Assembly: GCF_026870175.2 (NCBI RefSeq)
Contig: NZ_CP113977.2
Coordinates: 3,968,001-4,032,000, forward strand
Length of the DNA stretch: 64,000 nt
Source: Flavobacterium aestivum
GTDB taxonomy: Bacteria; Bacteroidota; Bacteroidia; Flavobacteriales; Flavobacteriaceae
Direction: 5' to 3'
Position numbers and translations under genes: made by a program
Shown here: positions 16,937 through 25,996 of the stretch, piece by piece
Layout: each line of letters starts with the position of its first letter
Numbering within the stretch: the first letter of the stretch is position 1
Notes under the pieces: model-generated
What the model saw: only the letters and a program-made list of their open reading frames with translations
Databases searched by the model: none
Told to the model about the DNA's origin: nothing

Positions 16937-18286
16937 CTACTCTTCCTCCTTCTTAATCACCTTTCTAGCCACTTCAATTTTAAACTTCTTTCCTTTCATT
17001 TTTTCATCTTTTATGGCATGAAGCAAACCTTTGACCTTACTGAATTTTACAGCTGCAAATGAGATAAAATCTTTTACTTCTATTAATCCCAGATCGCCTT
17101 TTTCTAATTTTCCTTTTTGAGAAAAGAAACCTACAATATCAATTTTATTCAATTTATTTTTCTTTCCACCACTAATATAAATGGTCTGAAACTCGGGTGG
17201 CTTTGGCAATGAAGTCGTATTTTCTACATTAAACACTTCCATTCCGTAATCCAGATATTCCATTTTTTTCTCACTTTCGTGAGCAATAACATAAGCCGTT
17301 CCAGATGCTAACATACGAGCTGTACGACCATTTCTGTGGGTGAATTCATCTTCCTTCAAAGGCAAATGATAATGAATTACATGTTTCATTTCGGGAATAT
17401 CAAGTCCACGTGCTGCAAGATCCGTTGTGATTAAATAACTCATACTTCCATTACGAAATTGAATTAGCGAGCGTTCACGCTCATCTTGATCCATACCGCC
17501 ATGATAATACGTTGCATAAATACCTTTTTCATTTAAGGTATCACTGATGCGCTCTGCAGCATCTCTATGATTACAGAAAATAATAGCCGATTGGGATTTT
17601 AAAGAACAAATCAGGTTGAATAAACTTCCCAGTTTATCTTTCTCTTTCGATACTACCATCTTGGTAGTCAAATTACTTTCTTGTTCTTCTTCGGTTGGAA
17701 TAAAATCCAAAACTGTAGGATTAACAACTCTGGTATATTTTGGAATCTCAATATCAGAAGTGGCTGAAACCAGAATACGTTTATTGAGTTTGGTCAATTT
17801 ACCAATGATAAAAGACATTTGCTCATGAAAACCCAATTGCAATGATTTATCAAATTCATCAAGAATTAGGGTTTGAATTTTATCTAATCTAAAAGTTCCT
17901 CTATCTATATGATCTGCAATTCTTCCTGGAGTTCCTATTAAAACAGCTGGAGGATTACTCAAATTCTTAATTTCAGTATCGATAGAATGCCCGCCATAGC
18001 ACACATTTACCTTATAATCTGTACCCATTTTTTTCCAAACTTGCTCAATTTGTAATCCCAGTTCGCGTGATGGAACCAAAATTAAACATTGAACCGATAA
18101 GATTTCGGGTTGTAACATTTCTAAAATAGGCAGTAAGAATGCTAATGTTTTTCCGGATCCTGTTGGAGAAAGCAATAAAACATTATTATCATTCAAGATA
18201 GCATCTTGGGCGACTACTTGCATTTCGTTTAGGCTTTCGATACCTAAATTCAAAAGTATATTGTTGGAATGGTGTTTTTTATTCAT
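16937..18286 (-). CDS. DEAD-box-family RNA helicase, DbpA-like
   Basis: 449 residues. Helicase motifs in order: Q-motif region, SPTGSGKT (40-47), PSRELGLQI, TPGR, motif II ILDEFDKS (DEFD at 143-146), SAT, and HRNGRTAR. The C-terminal 75 residues (KNKLNKIDIVGFFSQKG onward) resemble the DbpA RNA-binding domain, which directs the enzyme to 23S rRNA helix 92. A role in ribosome assembly is therefore likely. Motif II is DEFD instead of DEAD; the Asp-Glu pair for Mg-ATP is intact. It has a long divergent upstream region with an octamer array. Confidence 0.88.
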   Translation of the reverse strand: MNKKHHSNNILLNLGIESLNEMQVVAQDAILNDNNVLLLSPTGSGKTLAFLLPILEMLQPEILSVQCLILVPSRELGLQIEQVWKKMGTDYKVNVCYGGHSIDTEIKNLSNPPAVLIGTPGRIADHIDRGTFRLDKIQTLILDEFDKSLQLGFHEQMSFIIGKLTKLNKRILVSATSDIEIPKYTRVVNPTVLDFIPTEEEQESNLTTKMVVSKEKDKLGSLFNLICSLKSQSAIIFCNHRDAAERISDTLNEKGIYATYYHGGMDQDERERSLIQFRNGSMSYLITTDLAARGLDIPEMKHVIHYHLPLKEDEFTHRNGRTARMLASGTAYVIAHESEKKMEYLDYGMEVFNVENTTSLPKPPEFQTIYISGGKKNKLNKIDIVGFFSQKGKLEKGDLGLIEVKDFISFAAVKFSKVKGLLHAIKDEKMKGKKFKIEVARKVIKKEEE

Positions 18287-18389
18287 TTTGCAAAGGTAGC
18301 TTAAAAAAAGTGTTCAATATTCATTTTTTAGAAGTCAGTAAAAAGTAAATTTAAAATTACTATAACTATCCTACACTCTAATTCAGGTA

Positions 18390-18551
18390 CTAAGCAACTA
18401 AGTCCCAAAGATTCTCAGCTAAAGAAGAAAAAATTCACTTCCTTTATATAAACACCTGCATATTAACTCTTTATTTTCAAGATAATTATTCTACTCTTTT
18501 TAAAATTGTCTACTTAAAACTTAGTCACTTAGAATCTTAGTACCTACTTAA
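18390..18551. repeat. 8-nt periodic CTAAG/CTTAG repeat array, copy 3
   Basis: Left arm units start at 18390, 18398, 18406 and 18414; right arm units CTTAGnnn at 18520, 18528 and 18536, followed by a unit at 18544. The arms are about 100 nt apart. The array fills much of the 318-base gap between the divergent helicase and M14 peptidase genes. The rest is AT-rich without a recognisable feature except the -7 box TACATTTG at 18572-18579. Confidence 0.7.
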
Positions 18552-18604
18552 AAATTTAATCCAAAATTAATTACATTTGAAACCCATACATTAAAATTAG
18601 CCTT

Positions 18605-20335
18605 ATGAAACTAATACACTTTTATTTTCTATTGATTACGGTTTCGCTTTTTGCCCAAAATAAAAATAAATACGATACTTTTTTCGAAAAAGGAAATGGA
18701 AATCAATCGGCTAATTACCAAGAAACCATGTCATATTATACACTTTTGGCACATGATTTCCCAACCATCAAAATGGAGAAAATGGGAGCCACAGATAGCG
18801 GTGAATCCTTATACATGATCACTTTTAACCCAGAGAAAAAATTCGATTTTGGGGCTATCCAAAAAAACAAAGCGGTATTACTTGTCAATAATGGCATACA
18901 TGCAGGTGAACCAGACGGAATAGATGCAACCATGCAATTATTTCGAGATTTAGCTCTAGGCAAAATTAAAATCCCAAAAAACACCGTAATCGTAACTATC
19001 CCAATTTACAATATTGGAGGGGCTTTGAATAGAAATTCAACATCAAGAGTTAATCAGGAAGGTCCAGAAGAATATGGTTTTCGAGGAAATGCCAGAAATT
19101 ATGATTTGAATCGGGATATGATCAAATCAGACACCCGAAATACCAAAAGTTTTGTCTCAATATTTCAAAAAATAAACCCGGACGTTTTTATAGATAACCA
19201 TGTGAGTAATGGATCTGATTATCAATACAAACTCACCTACATTATGACTCAGCACAATAAATTGGGAACCATTTTAGGAGATTATATGAATACTGAAATG
19301 ATGCCGTTTATTGTAAAAGATTTAGAACAAAAAAACTTCCCTACAACACCTTATGTCAATGCATTTACCGAAACTCCAGACAATGGTTTTGTACAATTTT
19401 CAGATACTCCAAGATACACCACTGGTTACACATCACTATTTAACACCATTGGCTTTGTGGTCGAAACACATATGCTAAAAAAATATGCAGATCGCGTAAA
19501 AGCCACCTATGAATACATGGTAACTACCATCGATTTTATGGATTCGAATTACAAAAAACTAAAAGAATTAAGAGCTAAAAACGAAGAACAATACAAACCC
19601 AAAAAACAATATCCAATCGAATGGAAAATAGACAGCTCTAAAACTACTACTTTCTTGTTTTCAGGATTTGAGGCTTCCTATAAAAAAAGTGAAGTTACAA
19701 CTGGACAACGATTATTCTATGACAGAACAAAACCTTACAAAAAAAATATACCTTACATCAAAGAATACAAATCAGTAAAAGAAGTTACCATTCCTAAGGC
19801 ATACATTATCCCAAAAGGATATTGGAATGTTATTGATTTATTGAAAAACAATAATTGTAAATACACCCAATTAAAAAATGATACTATTATAGAAATACAA
19901 AGCTATAAAATTGCCGACTATAAAACTTCAAGCCAAGCTTATGAAGGACATTATCCGCATAGAAACACAAAGCTGACAGCAACTATTCAAAAAATAGCCT
20001 TTGCCAAAGGCGATTATGTATTTCCTACTGAACAAAAAGCAGTAAAATATTTATTAGAAACCTTAGAGCCCGAAGCAGTAGACTCTTTCTTCAATTGGAA
20101 CTTTTTTGACACTATTTTACAACAAAAAGAAGGATATTCAGAATATGTTTTTGAAGACTTGGCAGCTCAAATTTTAAAAGAAAATCCTAATCTAAAAACA
20201 GAATTAGCCACCAAAGTCAATAGTGATCCAGCATTTGCAAAAAATAGTGAGGCTCAATTAGACTGGGTGTATAAGCATTCTAAGTATTATGAAAAAGCCC
20301 ATTTGCAATACCCTGTTTATCGATTGCTCAATTAA
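18605..20335 (+). CDS. Secreted M14-family zinc carboxypeptidase
   Basis: 576 residues with a signal peptide (1-17, ending LFAQ). The M14 zinc site is visible: H99 and E102 in IHAGEPDG, and H199 in VFIDNHVSNG. E287 in GFVVETHML is the catalytic Glu, and RNYDLNRD carries substrate-binding residues. The enzyme should trim C-terminal residues of peptides in the periplasm or outside. The C-terminal 250 residues form an additional region without clear homology. The -7 box TACATTTG at 18572-18579 supports this start. Length and sequence fit Bacteroidetes M14 homologues. Confidence 0.87.
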   Translation: MKLIHFYFLLITVSLFAQNKNKYDTFFEKGNGNQSANYQETMSYYTLLAHDFPTIKMEKMGATDSGESLYMITFNPEKKFDFGAIQKNKAVLLVNNGIHAGEPDGIDATMQLFRDLALGKIKIPKNTVIVTIPIYNIGGALNRNSTSRVNQEGPEEYGFRGNARNYDLNRDMIKSDTRNTKSFVSIFQKINPDVFIDNHVSNGSDYQYKLTYIMTQHNKLGTILGDYMNTEMMPFIVKDLEQKNFPTTPYVNAFTETPDNGFVQFSDTPRYTTGYTSLFNTIGFVVETHMLKKYADRVKATYEYMVTTIDFMDSNYKKLKELRAKNEEQYKPKKQYPIEWKIDSSKTTTFLFSGFEASYKKSEVTTGQRLFYDRTKPYKKNIPYIKEYKSVKEVTIPKAYIIPKGYWNVIDLLKNNNCKYTQLKNDTIIEIQSYKIADYKTSSQAYEGHYPHRNTKLTATIQKIAFAKGDYVFPTEQKAVKYLLETLEPEAVDSFFNWNFFDTILQQKEGYSEYVFEDLAAQILKENPNLKTELATKVNSDPAFAKNSEAQLDWVYKHSKYYEKAHLQYPVYRLLN

Positions 20336-20346
20336 GAATCAAACTA

Positions 20347-20946
20347 TTAGGTTAATTTTTCTTCTTCAAATAAAAGCTTAATATTTTCGTATGAATTTTG
20401 CAAAGCCATTGGAATTTCACTTGGTTTAAGCCAGGCAACTTTTTCGATACCTTCATCTAATTGTCCTTGAGGAATTCCTTCAAAAGAAGACTGCATTTCA
20501 AACCAATGGGTAACTTTTAATTTATAGTTTCCGTTACGTTTAAAAACATGATATGTTTTTTGAAGTTTTTTCACAATCTTTAACCCTCCAACTCCAGTCT
20601 CTTCCTCTACTTCACGCATTGCAGTAGTCTCAATCAATTCTCCCTTTTCAATACCACCTTTAGGCAAATCCCATTTTCCGTTCCTAAAAATAAATAAAAC
20701 CTCACCTTTTTTATTAAAAACCAAGCCTCCACCAGCTTTATTAACAGGAATTTTCGCTTTTAATGTTTTCATAATAACGCTTTCATCCGGATGATAGAGA
20801 TAGGCTTTTTGAATTTTATTTTGAAACATTTTTATTATAACCTGCTTAATATCAATGCTTTCAAGTAAAAATAATTGAAAATCAGTCTCTTTAGAGATTT
20901 GATTTGTCAAAAAAAGTGGTTTGTCGTTAACAAAAACTTTATACAT
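20347..20946 (-). CDS. Nudix hydrolase
   Basis: 199 residues from the ATG at 20946. The Nudix box GGIEKGELIETTAMREVEEE continues into TGV and follows the G-x5-E-x7-REUxEExGU pattern fully, in the C-terminal half (about 95-117). The first 65 residues are a separate small region. Nudix enzymes hydrolyse nucleoside diphosphates linked to X; the substrate is unknown. A longer frame to 21108 runs through pyrE and is not believed. The start codon is 7 nt from the pyrE start on the other strand, so both promoters must lie within or across the neighbouring gene. Confidence 0.87.
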   Translation of the reverse strand: MYKVFVNDKPLFLTNQISKETDFQLFLLESIDIKQVIIKMFQNKIQKAYLYHPDESVIMKTLKAKIPVNKAGGGLVFNKKGEVLFIFRNGKWDLPKGGIEKGELIETTAMREVEEETGVGGLKIVKKLQKTYHVFKRNGNYKLKVTHWFEMQSSFEGIPQGQLDEGIEKVAWLKPSEIPMALQNSYENIKLLFEEEKLT

Positions 20947-20949
20947 TTG
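20921..20949 (+). promoter_or_regulatory. Promoter of pyrE
   Basis: TTG (20921-20923), 18-nt spacer, TACATTTG (20942-20949). The box ends 4 nt before the pyrE ATG at 20954 and overlaps the first codons of the divergent Nudix gene. A leaderless transcript is predicted. Confidence 0.7.
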
Positions 20950-20953
20950 TATT

Positions 20954-21595
20954 ATGATTTTTAATAAAGATACTGCCGAAAAAACAGCCGAATTGCTTTT
21001 GCAAATAAATGCAATTAAATTGAATCCAGGAAATCCTTTTACATGGGCTTCTGGATGGAAATCGCCTATATACTGCGATAATCGTCTAATCCTTTCATTT
21101 CCAGCCATAAGAAATTATGTTCGAGATGAATTTTCTAAACACATTGAGAAACAATTTGGTAAGCCAGATGTAATTGCCGGTGTAGCCACTGGAGCAATTG
21201 GAATTGGTATGCTAGTTGCCGAGAGTTTAGGATTGCCTTTTGTTTATGTACGTCCAGAGCCAAAAAAACATGGTCGTCAGAATCAAGTAGAAGGCTTCTT
21301 ACAAAAAGGACAAAACGTTGTAATTATAGAAGATTTAATTAGTACTGGAAACAGTAGTTTACAAGCCGTAGAAGGCTTGAAAGCAGCTGGAGCAAACATA
21401 AAAGGAATGGCTGCCATATTTACTTATGGTTTTGATGTTGCTGATGAGAACTTCAAAAATGCCAAAATAGATTTATATACTTTAAGTAATTACCAAAACT
21501 TATTAAATCTAGCCGTAGCCAAAAAATACATTACCGAAAATGAAGAACAAACTTTGAGAGAATGGAACGTAAGTCCATCTACTTGGAGCATCTAA
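20954..21595 (+). CDS. pyrE: Orotate phosphoribosyltransferase
   Basis: 213 residues. The PRPP-binding motif is VVIIEDLISTGNSSLQA (about 118-134), and FTWASGWKSPIYCDNR near the N-terminus is the typical OPRTase start. It makes OMP from orotate and PRPP in pyrimidine synthesis. The open frame begins upstream at 20921, but that TTG is the -33 element; the ATG at 20954 matches the family N-terminus (MIFNKDTAEKTAELL). Followed by a SRPBCC protein 66 nt downstream, an arrangement I recall in many flavobacteria. Confidence 0.93.
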   Translation: MIFNKDTAEKTAELLLQINAIKLNPGNPFTWASGWKSPIYCDNRLILSFPAIRNYVRDEFSKHIEKQFGKPDVIAGVATGAIGIGMLVAESLGLPFVYVRPEPKKHGRQNQVEGFLQKGQNVVIIEDLISTGNSSLQAVEGLKAAGANIKGMAAIFTYGFDVADENFKNAKIDLYTLSNYQNLLNLAVAKKYITENEEQTLREWNVSPSTWSI

Positions 21596-21661
21596 ATTTG
21601 AAGTTGACCAATTTAGATTTTTGGATTTAAATAAATAAAATAACAAACATTAAATATCATT

Positions 21662-22054
21662 ATGAACTTAGAAAGTCCAAAAGTTACGGTTGAAAAATCA
21701 AGTCAAGAATTATTCGATTTATTGGGTGATGTAAAAAATTTCGAAAAATTAATGCCTGATAACATTGCAAAATTTGAAGTAATAGGTGAAGATGCTTTTA
21801 TTTTTGGATTAAAAGGAATGCCTGAAATAAAATTAAAAATGAAAGAGAAAGTAGCTCCAAACAAAATCGTTTTGGGTGCTGCTAGCGATAAACTTCCATT
21901 TACATTAGTAGCTAATATTGATTCAGTTTCAGATAGCTCAAGTGCTGTAAAATTGAATTTTGATGGCGAATTCAATGCCATGATGGCAATGATGGTAAAA
22001 GGACCAATCAGTAAATTCATTGAGACTTTGGCTGGTAATATGTCAAAGCTATAA
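21662..22054 (+). CDS. SRPBCC-fold protein
   Basis: 130 residues without signal or membrane helix. The pattern is that of the START/Bet v1-like fold: KVTVEKSSQELFDLLGDVKNFEKLMPDNI at the start, alternating strands, and a final amphipathic helix GPISKFIETLAGNMSKL. Such proteins bind small hydrophobic ligands; no ligand can be named. Lies between pyrE and birA and ends at a terminator, so it is likely on the pyrE transcript. Confidence 0.78.
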   Translation: MNLESPKVTVEKSSQELFDLLGDVKNFEKLMPDNIAKFEVIGEDAFIFGLKGMPEIKLKMKEKVAPNKIVLGAASDKLPFTLVANIDSVSDSSSAVKLNFDGEFNAMMAMMVKGPISKFIETLAGNMSKL

Positions 22055-22075
22055 AACTTTACTCAACAAAAAAAC

Positions 22076-22108
22076 AAAAGCCTTTTAGATTTACTAAAAG
22101 GCTTTTTT
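22076..22108. terminator. Bidirectional terminator
   Basis: AAAAGCCTTTTAG with CTAAAAGGCTTTT, 5-nt loop, then T-run; separates the convergent SRPBCC and birA genes. Confidence 0.85.
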
Positions 22109-22145
22109 ATTGAACTTAAATGCCATAAACTTTCATTTGATTCTA

Positions 22146-22874
22146 TTAATACAACATCTGAACTTCCTTAAGATTGTATTCGCAAATTCTATCGTCTTCT
22201 AACTGAATTTGCAACATCCCGATTGAAGAAACACCAGTAATAATCCCCATAAACTTTTGTTCATTGGCATCAGTAAAAGCAGTTGGAATTCCTATCCTGA
22301 ACAGTTTACCAGAATAGTTATTCCAAATAGAAAGAGCATTTTCTTTATAAAACAAAATCATCTCTTCCAATTTGGCTATAATCTTCAAAAGGATTTCCTC
22401 TTTATCAAAATTTGTATTACAAATAACCGCCAAAGACGAAGCTCTCGGCAAATTTTCAAATTGAGTTTGATTAATATTTAAACCCAAACCCACCACAGAC
22501 GTAATGGTACCGTCACCTTTTATGCTATTTTCAATCAATATGCCACCAATTTTCTTATTGGCTGACATAATGTCGTTAGGCCATTTTATACTTAATTCAG
22601 GAATACCATAAGATTCTAAAACTTGAATAACAGCTAATGAAACGACTACATTCAAATTAAAAACCTCTTCAATACCTGATAAAAAACCAGAAACCAAAAC
22701 ACTCATTATTAGATTCTTACCAGACTCAGAACCCCATTTAGCACCCATTTGCCCCTTCCCCTTGAACTGACTTTCAGCAGTAACTACAGTAAAATTTTGC
22801 ACCTCTTGTTTGTTTGATAATCCTTTCAGAAACTCATTTGTAGAATCTATGGCATCGAGTTTGATTAGCTTCAT
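22146..22874 (-). CDS. birA: Biotin--[acetyl-CoA-carboxylase] ligase
   Basis: 242 residues from the ATG at 22874 (an alternative start is 22895). The catalytic domain is visible: DSTNEFLKGL, the GKGQMGAKW loop that binds biotinyl-AMP, SIKWPNDIM and KIGGILIEN. The N-terminal DNA-binding domain of E. coli BirA is absent, so this is a ligase only. It attaches biotin to the carrier domain of biotin enzymes such as acetyl-CoA carboxylase. Divergent from rsfS with overlapping promoters. Confidence 0.9.
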   Translation of the reverse strand: MKLIKLDAIDSTNEFLKGLSNKQEVQNFTVVTAESQFKGKGQMGAKWGSESGKNLIMSVLVSGFLSGIEEVFNLNVVVSLAVIQVLESYGIPELSIKWPNDIMSANKKIGGILIENSIKGDGTITSVVGLGLNINQTQFENLPRASSLAVICNTNFDKEEILLKIIAKLEEMILFYKENALSIWNNYSGKLFRIGIPTAFTDANEQKFMGIITGVSSIGMLQIQLEDDRICEYNLKEVQMLY

Positions 22875-22917
22875 ATATCTTTTTTTGTAAAACATAATTT
22901 AATATTATGTTAAGGTT

Positions 22918-22950
22918 CAAAAATAATCACAAAAAATGGTAACTTTACAA
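22918..22950 (-). promoter_or_regulatory. Promoter of birA
   Basis: Minus strand: TTG (22950-22948), 22-nt spacer, TATTTTTG (22925-22918). The rsfS -7-like box TAACTTTA (22940-22947, plus strand) lies within the spacer, so the two divergent promoters overlap. Confidence 0.6.
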
Positions 22951-22968
22951 ACTTATATAAAAAAATAA

Positions 22969-23340
22969 ATGACGAAAAAGACTATAAATAATGACGCTTT
23001 GTTAGCGAATATCATTAAAGGGATTGAAGAAGTAAAAGGAAGCGATATCGACATTCTAGACTTAAGAGAAATAGACACTGCGGTTTGTGACTATTTCGTA
23101 ATATGCAATGGTAACTCAAATACTCAAGTAAATGCTATTGTAAACTCAATCCAAAAAACAGTTTCCAAAGATTTAAAAGACAAACCTTGGCACGTAGAAG
23201 GTTCAGATGTTGCGGAATGGGTCCTAATGGATTATGTTCATATTGTAGTGCATGTATTTCAAAAACACATTCGCGAATATTACAACATCGAAAGTCTTTG
23301 GGGAGATGCAAAAATCACTAAAATCGAAAACAAATACTAA
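22969..23340 (+). CDS. rsfS: Ribosome silencing factor
   Basis: 123 residues, the typical length of RsfS/Iojap. Signature: DIDILDLREIDTAVCDYFVI and CNGNSNTQVNAIV, then WHVEGSDVAEWVLMDYVHIVVHVF. It binds L14 on the 50S subunit and blocks subunit joining under starvation. The gap to ftsH is 15 nt, so they are co-transcribed, as usual in the family. Confidence 0.93.
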   Translation: MTKKTINNDALLANIIKGIEEVKGSDIDILDLREIDTAVCDYFVICNGNSNTQVNAIVNSIQKTVSKDLKDKPWHVEGSDVAEWVLMDYVHIVVHVFQKHIREYYNIESLWGDAKITKIENKY

Positions 23341-23355
23341 AGAAACAAACTTCTA

Positions 23356-25281
23356 ATGGCTAAAGATAATAATCCAAATCCGAATAAATTTAAAGTAAGT
23401 CCTTGGTTAATTTATACAGCAATTCTATTAATTTTCTTATTTATAAGTTTTATTACTGGTGGGTCTAATTTTCAGGAACCTTCACAATTAACCTCCTCCA
23501 AGTTTAATTCATACTTAGAAAAAGGTCAAATAGAAAAAGTAATTGTATACAACAAGACTGAAGCCGAAGTATTTTTGAATGCTGAAGCCTTAAAAGATCC
23601 TGCACATAAAAAAGTAGCAAAAGACGTATTAGACAGACCTAACAAAGGTCCTCATTATTCTTTTGATATTGGGAATGATCAAATATTCCAGACCAAATTA
23701 GAAAAAGCCGTTGCCGAAGGTAAACTAAAAGATTTTAGTTTTTTACCAAAAAGCAATTGGACCGACATTTTTGTTAGCCTATTACCAATCATTATCATTA
23801 TTGGAGTATGGATTTTTATCATGCGAAAAATGTCTGGCGGTGGAGCTGGCGGTGGTGGCCAGATTTTCAATATCGGAAAATCTAAAGCCAAACTTTTTGA
23901 TGAGAAAAACGACATTAAAACAACGTTTAAAGATGTTGCTGGTTTAGAAGGCGCAAAAGAAGAAATACAAGAAATTGTAGAATTCTTAAAAAACCCTGAA
24001 AAATACACCAATTTAGGAGGAAAAATACCTAAAGGAGCTTTACTTGTAGGACCTCCTGGAACCGGAAAAACATTATTAGCCAAAGCAGTGGCTGGTGAAG
24101 CCCAAGTACCATTCTTTTCATTATCAGGTTCGGATTTTGTTGAAATGTTTGTCGGTGTTGGTGCATCACGTGTACGTGATTTATTCAAACAAGCTAAAGA
24201 AAAATCTCCAGCCATTATTTTTATTGATGAAATTGATGCTGTAGGTAGAGCTAGAGGTAAAAGCAATATGTCTGGCGGAAATGACGAAAGAGAAAATACA
24301 TTAAACCAACTTCTTACTGAGATGGATGGTTTTGGTACTAACTCTAATGTAATCGTTCTGGCAGCAACCAATAGAGCTGATGTACTTGATAAAGCCTTAA
24401 TGCGTGCTGGACGTTTTGACAGACAAATATTTGTTGACTTACCAGACATTCGCGAAAGAGCCGAAATTTTCAAAGTACACCTTGCTCCTTTGAAAAAAAT
24501 TGAAGGATTAGATATCGAATTTTTAGCCAAACAAACTCCTGGTTTTTCTGGAGCTGATATTGCCAATGTTTGTAATGAAGCCGCTTTAATTGCCGCTAGA
24601 AACAATAAAGACGCTGTTGACAAACAAGACTTTTTAGATGCAGTAGACAGAATTGTTGGAGGTCTTGAAAAGAAAAACAAAATTGTTACTCCAGAAGAAA
24701 AAAGAGCTATTGCTATTCATGAAGCTGGACACGCAACAGTAAGCTGGATGCTGGAACACGCTGCTCCATTAATTAAAGTAACCATAGTTCCTCGCGGACA
24801 AAGTCTTGGTGCTGCATGGTATTTACCAGAAGAAAGATTAATTGTTCGCACAGATCAAATGCTAGATGAAATGTGTGCTACAATGGGTGGTAGAGCTGCT
24901 GAGAAAGTAACATTTGACAGAATATCTACAGGAGCACTAAGTGATTTAGAAAAAGTAACTAAACAAGCTCGTGCTATGGTAACTGTATATGGCTTGAATG
25001 AAAAAATAGGTAATGTTACTTATTACGATTCAACCGGACAAAGCGAATACAGTTTTTCTAAACCATACTCAGAAGATACTGCGAAGATAATTGACAAAGA
25101 AATCTCTGATCTTATCGAAAGCCAATATCAAAGAGCAATTACAATATTAGAAGAAAACAAAGACAAACTAGAACAACTTGCTTCTATTTTAATTGACAAA
25201 GAAGTCATTTTTAAAGATGATTTAGAAGCTATTTTTGGCAAAAGAACATTTGACAAAAACCTAGGTGAAGTAGTTTCATAA
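23356..25281 (+). CDS. ftsH: ATP-dependent zinc metalloprotease FtsH
   Basis: 641 residues. Two membrane helices (about 18-36 and 135-155) enclose a periplasmic domain. The AAA module follows, with Walker A GPPGTGKT (about 232-239), Walker B IIFIDEIDAVG, and the second region of homology near ATNRADVLD. The M41 protease has HEAGH (455-459). It degrades membrane proteins and short-lived cytosolic proteins. A GGGAGGGGQ linker follows helix 2, typical of Bacteroidetes FtsH. A strong terminator lies downstream. Confidence 0.95.
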   Translation: MAKDNNPNPNKFKVSPWLIYTAILLIFLFISFITGGSNFQEPSQLTSSKFNSYLEKGQIEKVIVYNKTEAEVFLNAEALKDPAHKKVAKDVLDRPNKGPHYSFDIGNDQIFQTKLEKAVAEGKLKDFSFLPKSNWTDIFVSLLPIIIIIGVWIFIMRKMSGGGAGGGGQIFNIGKSKAKLFDEKNDIKTTFKDVAGLEGAKEEIQEIVEFLKNPEKYTNLGGKIPKGALLVGPPGTGKTLLAKAVAGEAQVPFFSLSGSDFVEMFVGVGASRVRDLFKQAKEKSPAIIFIDEIDAVGRARGKSNMSGGNDERENTLNQLLTEMDGFGTNSNVIVLAATNRADVLDKALMRAGRFDRQIFVDLPDIRERAEIFKVHLAPLKKIEGLDIEFLAKQTPGFSGADIANVCNEAALIAARNNKDAVDKQDFLDAVDRIVGGLEKKNKIVTPEEKRAIAIHEAGHATVSWMLEHAAPLIKVTIVPRGQSLGAAWYLPEERLIVRTDQMLDEMCATMGGRAAEKVTFDRISTGALSDLEKVTKQARAMVTVYGLNEKIGNVTYYDSTGQSEYSFSKPYSEDTAKIIDKEISDLIESQYQRAITILEENKDKLEQLASILIDKEVIFKDDLEAIFGKRTFDKNLGEVVS

Positions 25282-25305
25282 TTCTTCCAAATAACATAAA
25301 AATTC

Positions 25306-25347
25306 AAAATCTTAATTCAAAACCCTGTTTTGAATTAAGATTTTTTT
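25306..25347 (+). terminator. Terminator after ftsH
   Basis: AATCTTAATTCAAAAC and GTTTTGAATTAAGATT pair across a very short loop and are followed by a run of seven T. The TATCTTTG box (25347-25354) of the next gene begins at its end. Confidence 0.8.
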
Positions 25348-25392
25348 ATCTTTGAACGTTTTCAGCAAATACAAAACGTAGATTAACAATAT

Positions 25393-25995
25393 ATGAGTCT
25401 TTTTAGTAAATTTTTTGGCACTAATAATCCTGCTTCCGATGAGGGAAAAGGACACAATAGTAACAAACCAACTCCAGACATTAACTCTCCTATAGATGAG
25501 CAATTTATCTATAATTTTAAAAGAAACGGAGGTAAATTTCTATATTGTGAAAATCTAAATGAAGTAAAAGAACAATTTGAAAACATACTGGAAGAAAACG
25601 ATTGGTTTGAGTGTGAAGCCTTATGTTACGAACCAAAACTATATAGTTTACTAGACGAAAACAAACTTACTTACGGTATATCCCAAAATCCACAATTTCT
25701 ATTATCAACTTGTGAAAATTTGGTAGCCGAGGAAGGATCCATATTATTTTCATCCAATCAAATCAAACAAAAAAAACCAAATGAATTACCATCAAATATT
25801 ATCATTTTGGCAAATACCAGCCAGATAGTTGAAGGTAAAAGCGATGGCCTTAGCGCTATCCGAAAAAAATACTTAACAGAATACCCTACCAATATTACTA
25901 CAATAAAATATTTCGAGAAAGCAAAAGAAGAAGATTTTACACAATATGGAAGTTCTGCCAAAAATCTTTACTTATTGCTACTAGAAGATCTTTAA
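25393..25995 (+). CDS. LUD-domain (LutC/DUF162-like) protein
   Basis: 200 residues. The LUD fold is suggested by the central QFLLSTCENLVAEEGSILFSS, the IIILANTSQIVEG strand and a conserved ending LYLLLLEDL. The family includes LutC of the lactate-utilisation complex, but no lutA/lutB neighbours are present here. In flavobacteria this gene usually lies between ftsH and cdsA, as here. A -7 box TATCTTTG at 25347-25354 gives it its own promoter. It is 1 nt from cdsA, so it heads the phospholipid operon. Confidence 0.78.
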   Translation: MSLFSKFFGTNNPASDEGKGHNSNKPTPDINSPIDEQFIYNFKRNGGKFLYCENLNEVKEQFENILEENDWFECEALCYEPKLYSLLDENKLTYGISQNPQFLLSTCENLVAEEGSILFSSNQIKQKKPNELPSNIIILANTSQIVEGKSDGLSAIRKKYLTEYPTNITTIKYFEKAKEEDFTQYGSSAKNLYLLLLEDL

Positions 25996-25996
25996 A

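Noticed and set aside
20947..21108. Longer form of the Nudix protein
   Set aside because: The extension lies fully inside pyrE on the other strand and shows no Nudix-related sequence.
23679..24680. 333-codon open frame on the minus strand
   Set aside because: It is antisense to ftsH; the plus-strand protein is clearly FtsH. Ser/Pro-rich composition is typical of a shadow frame.
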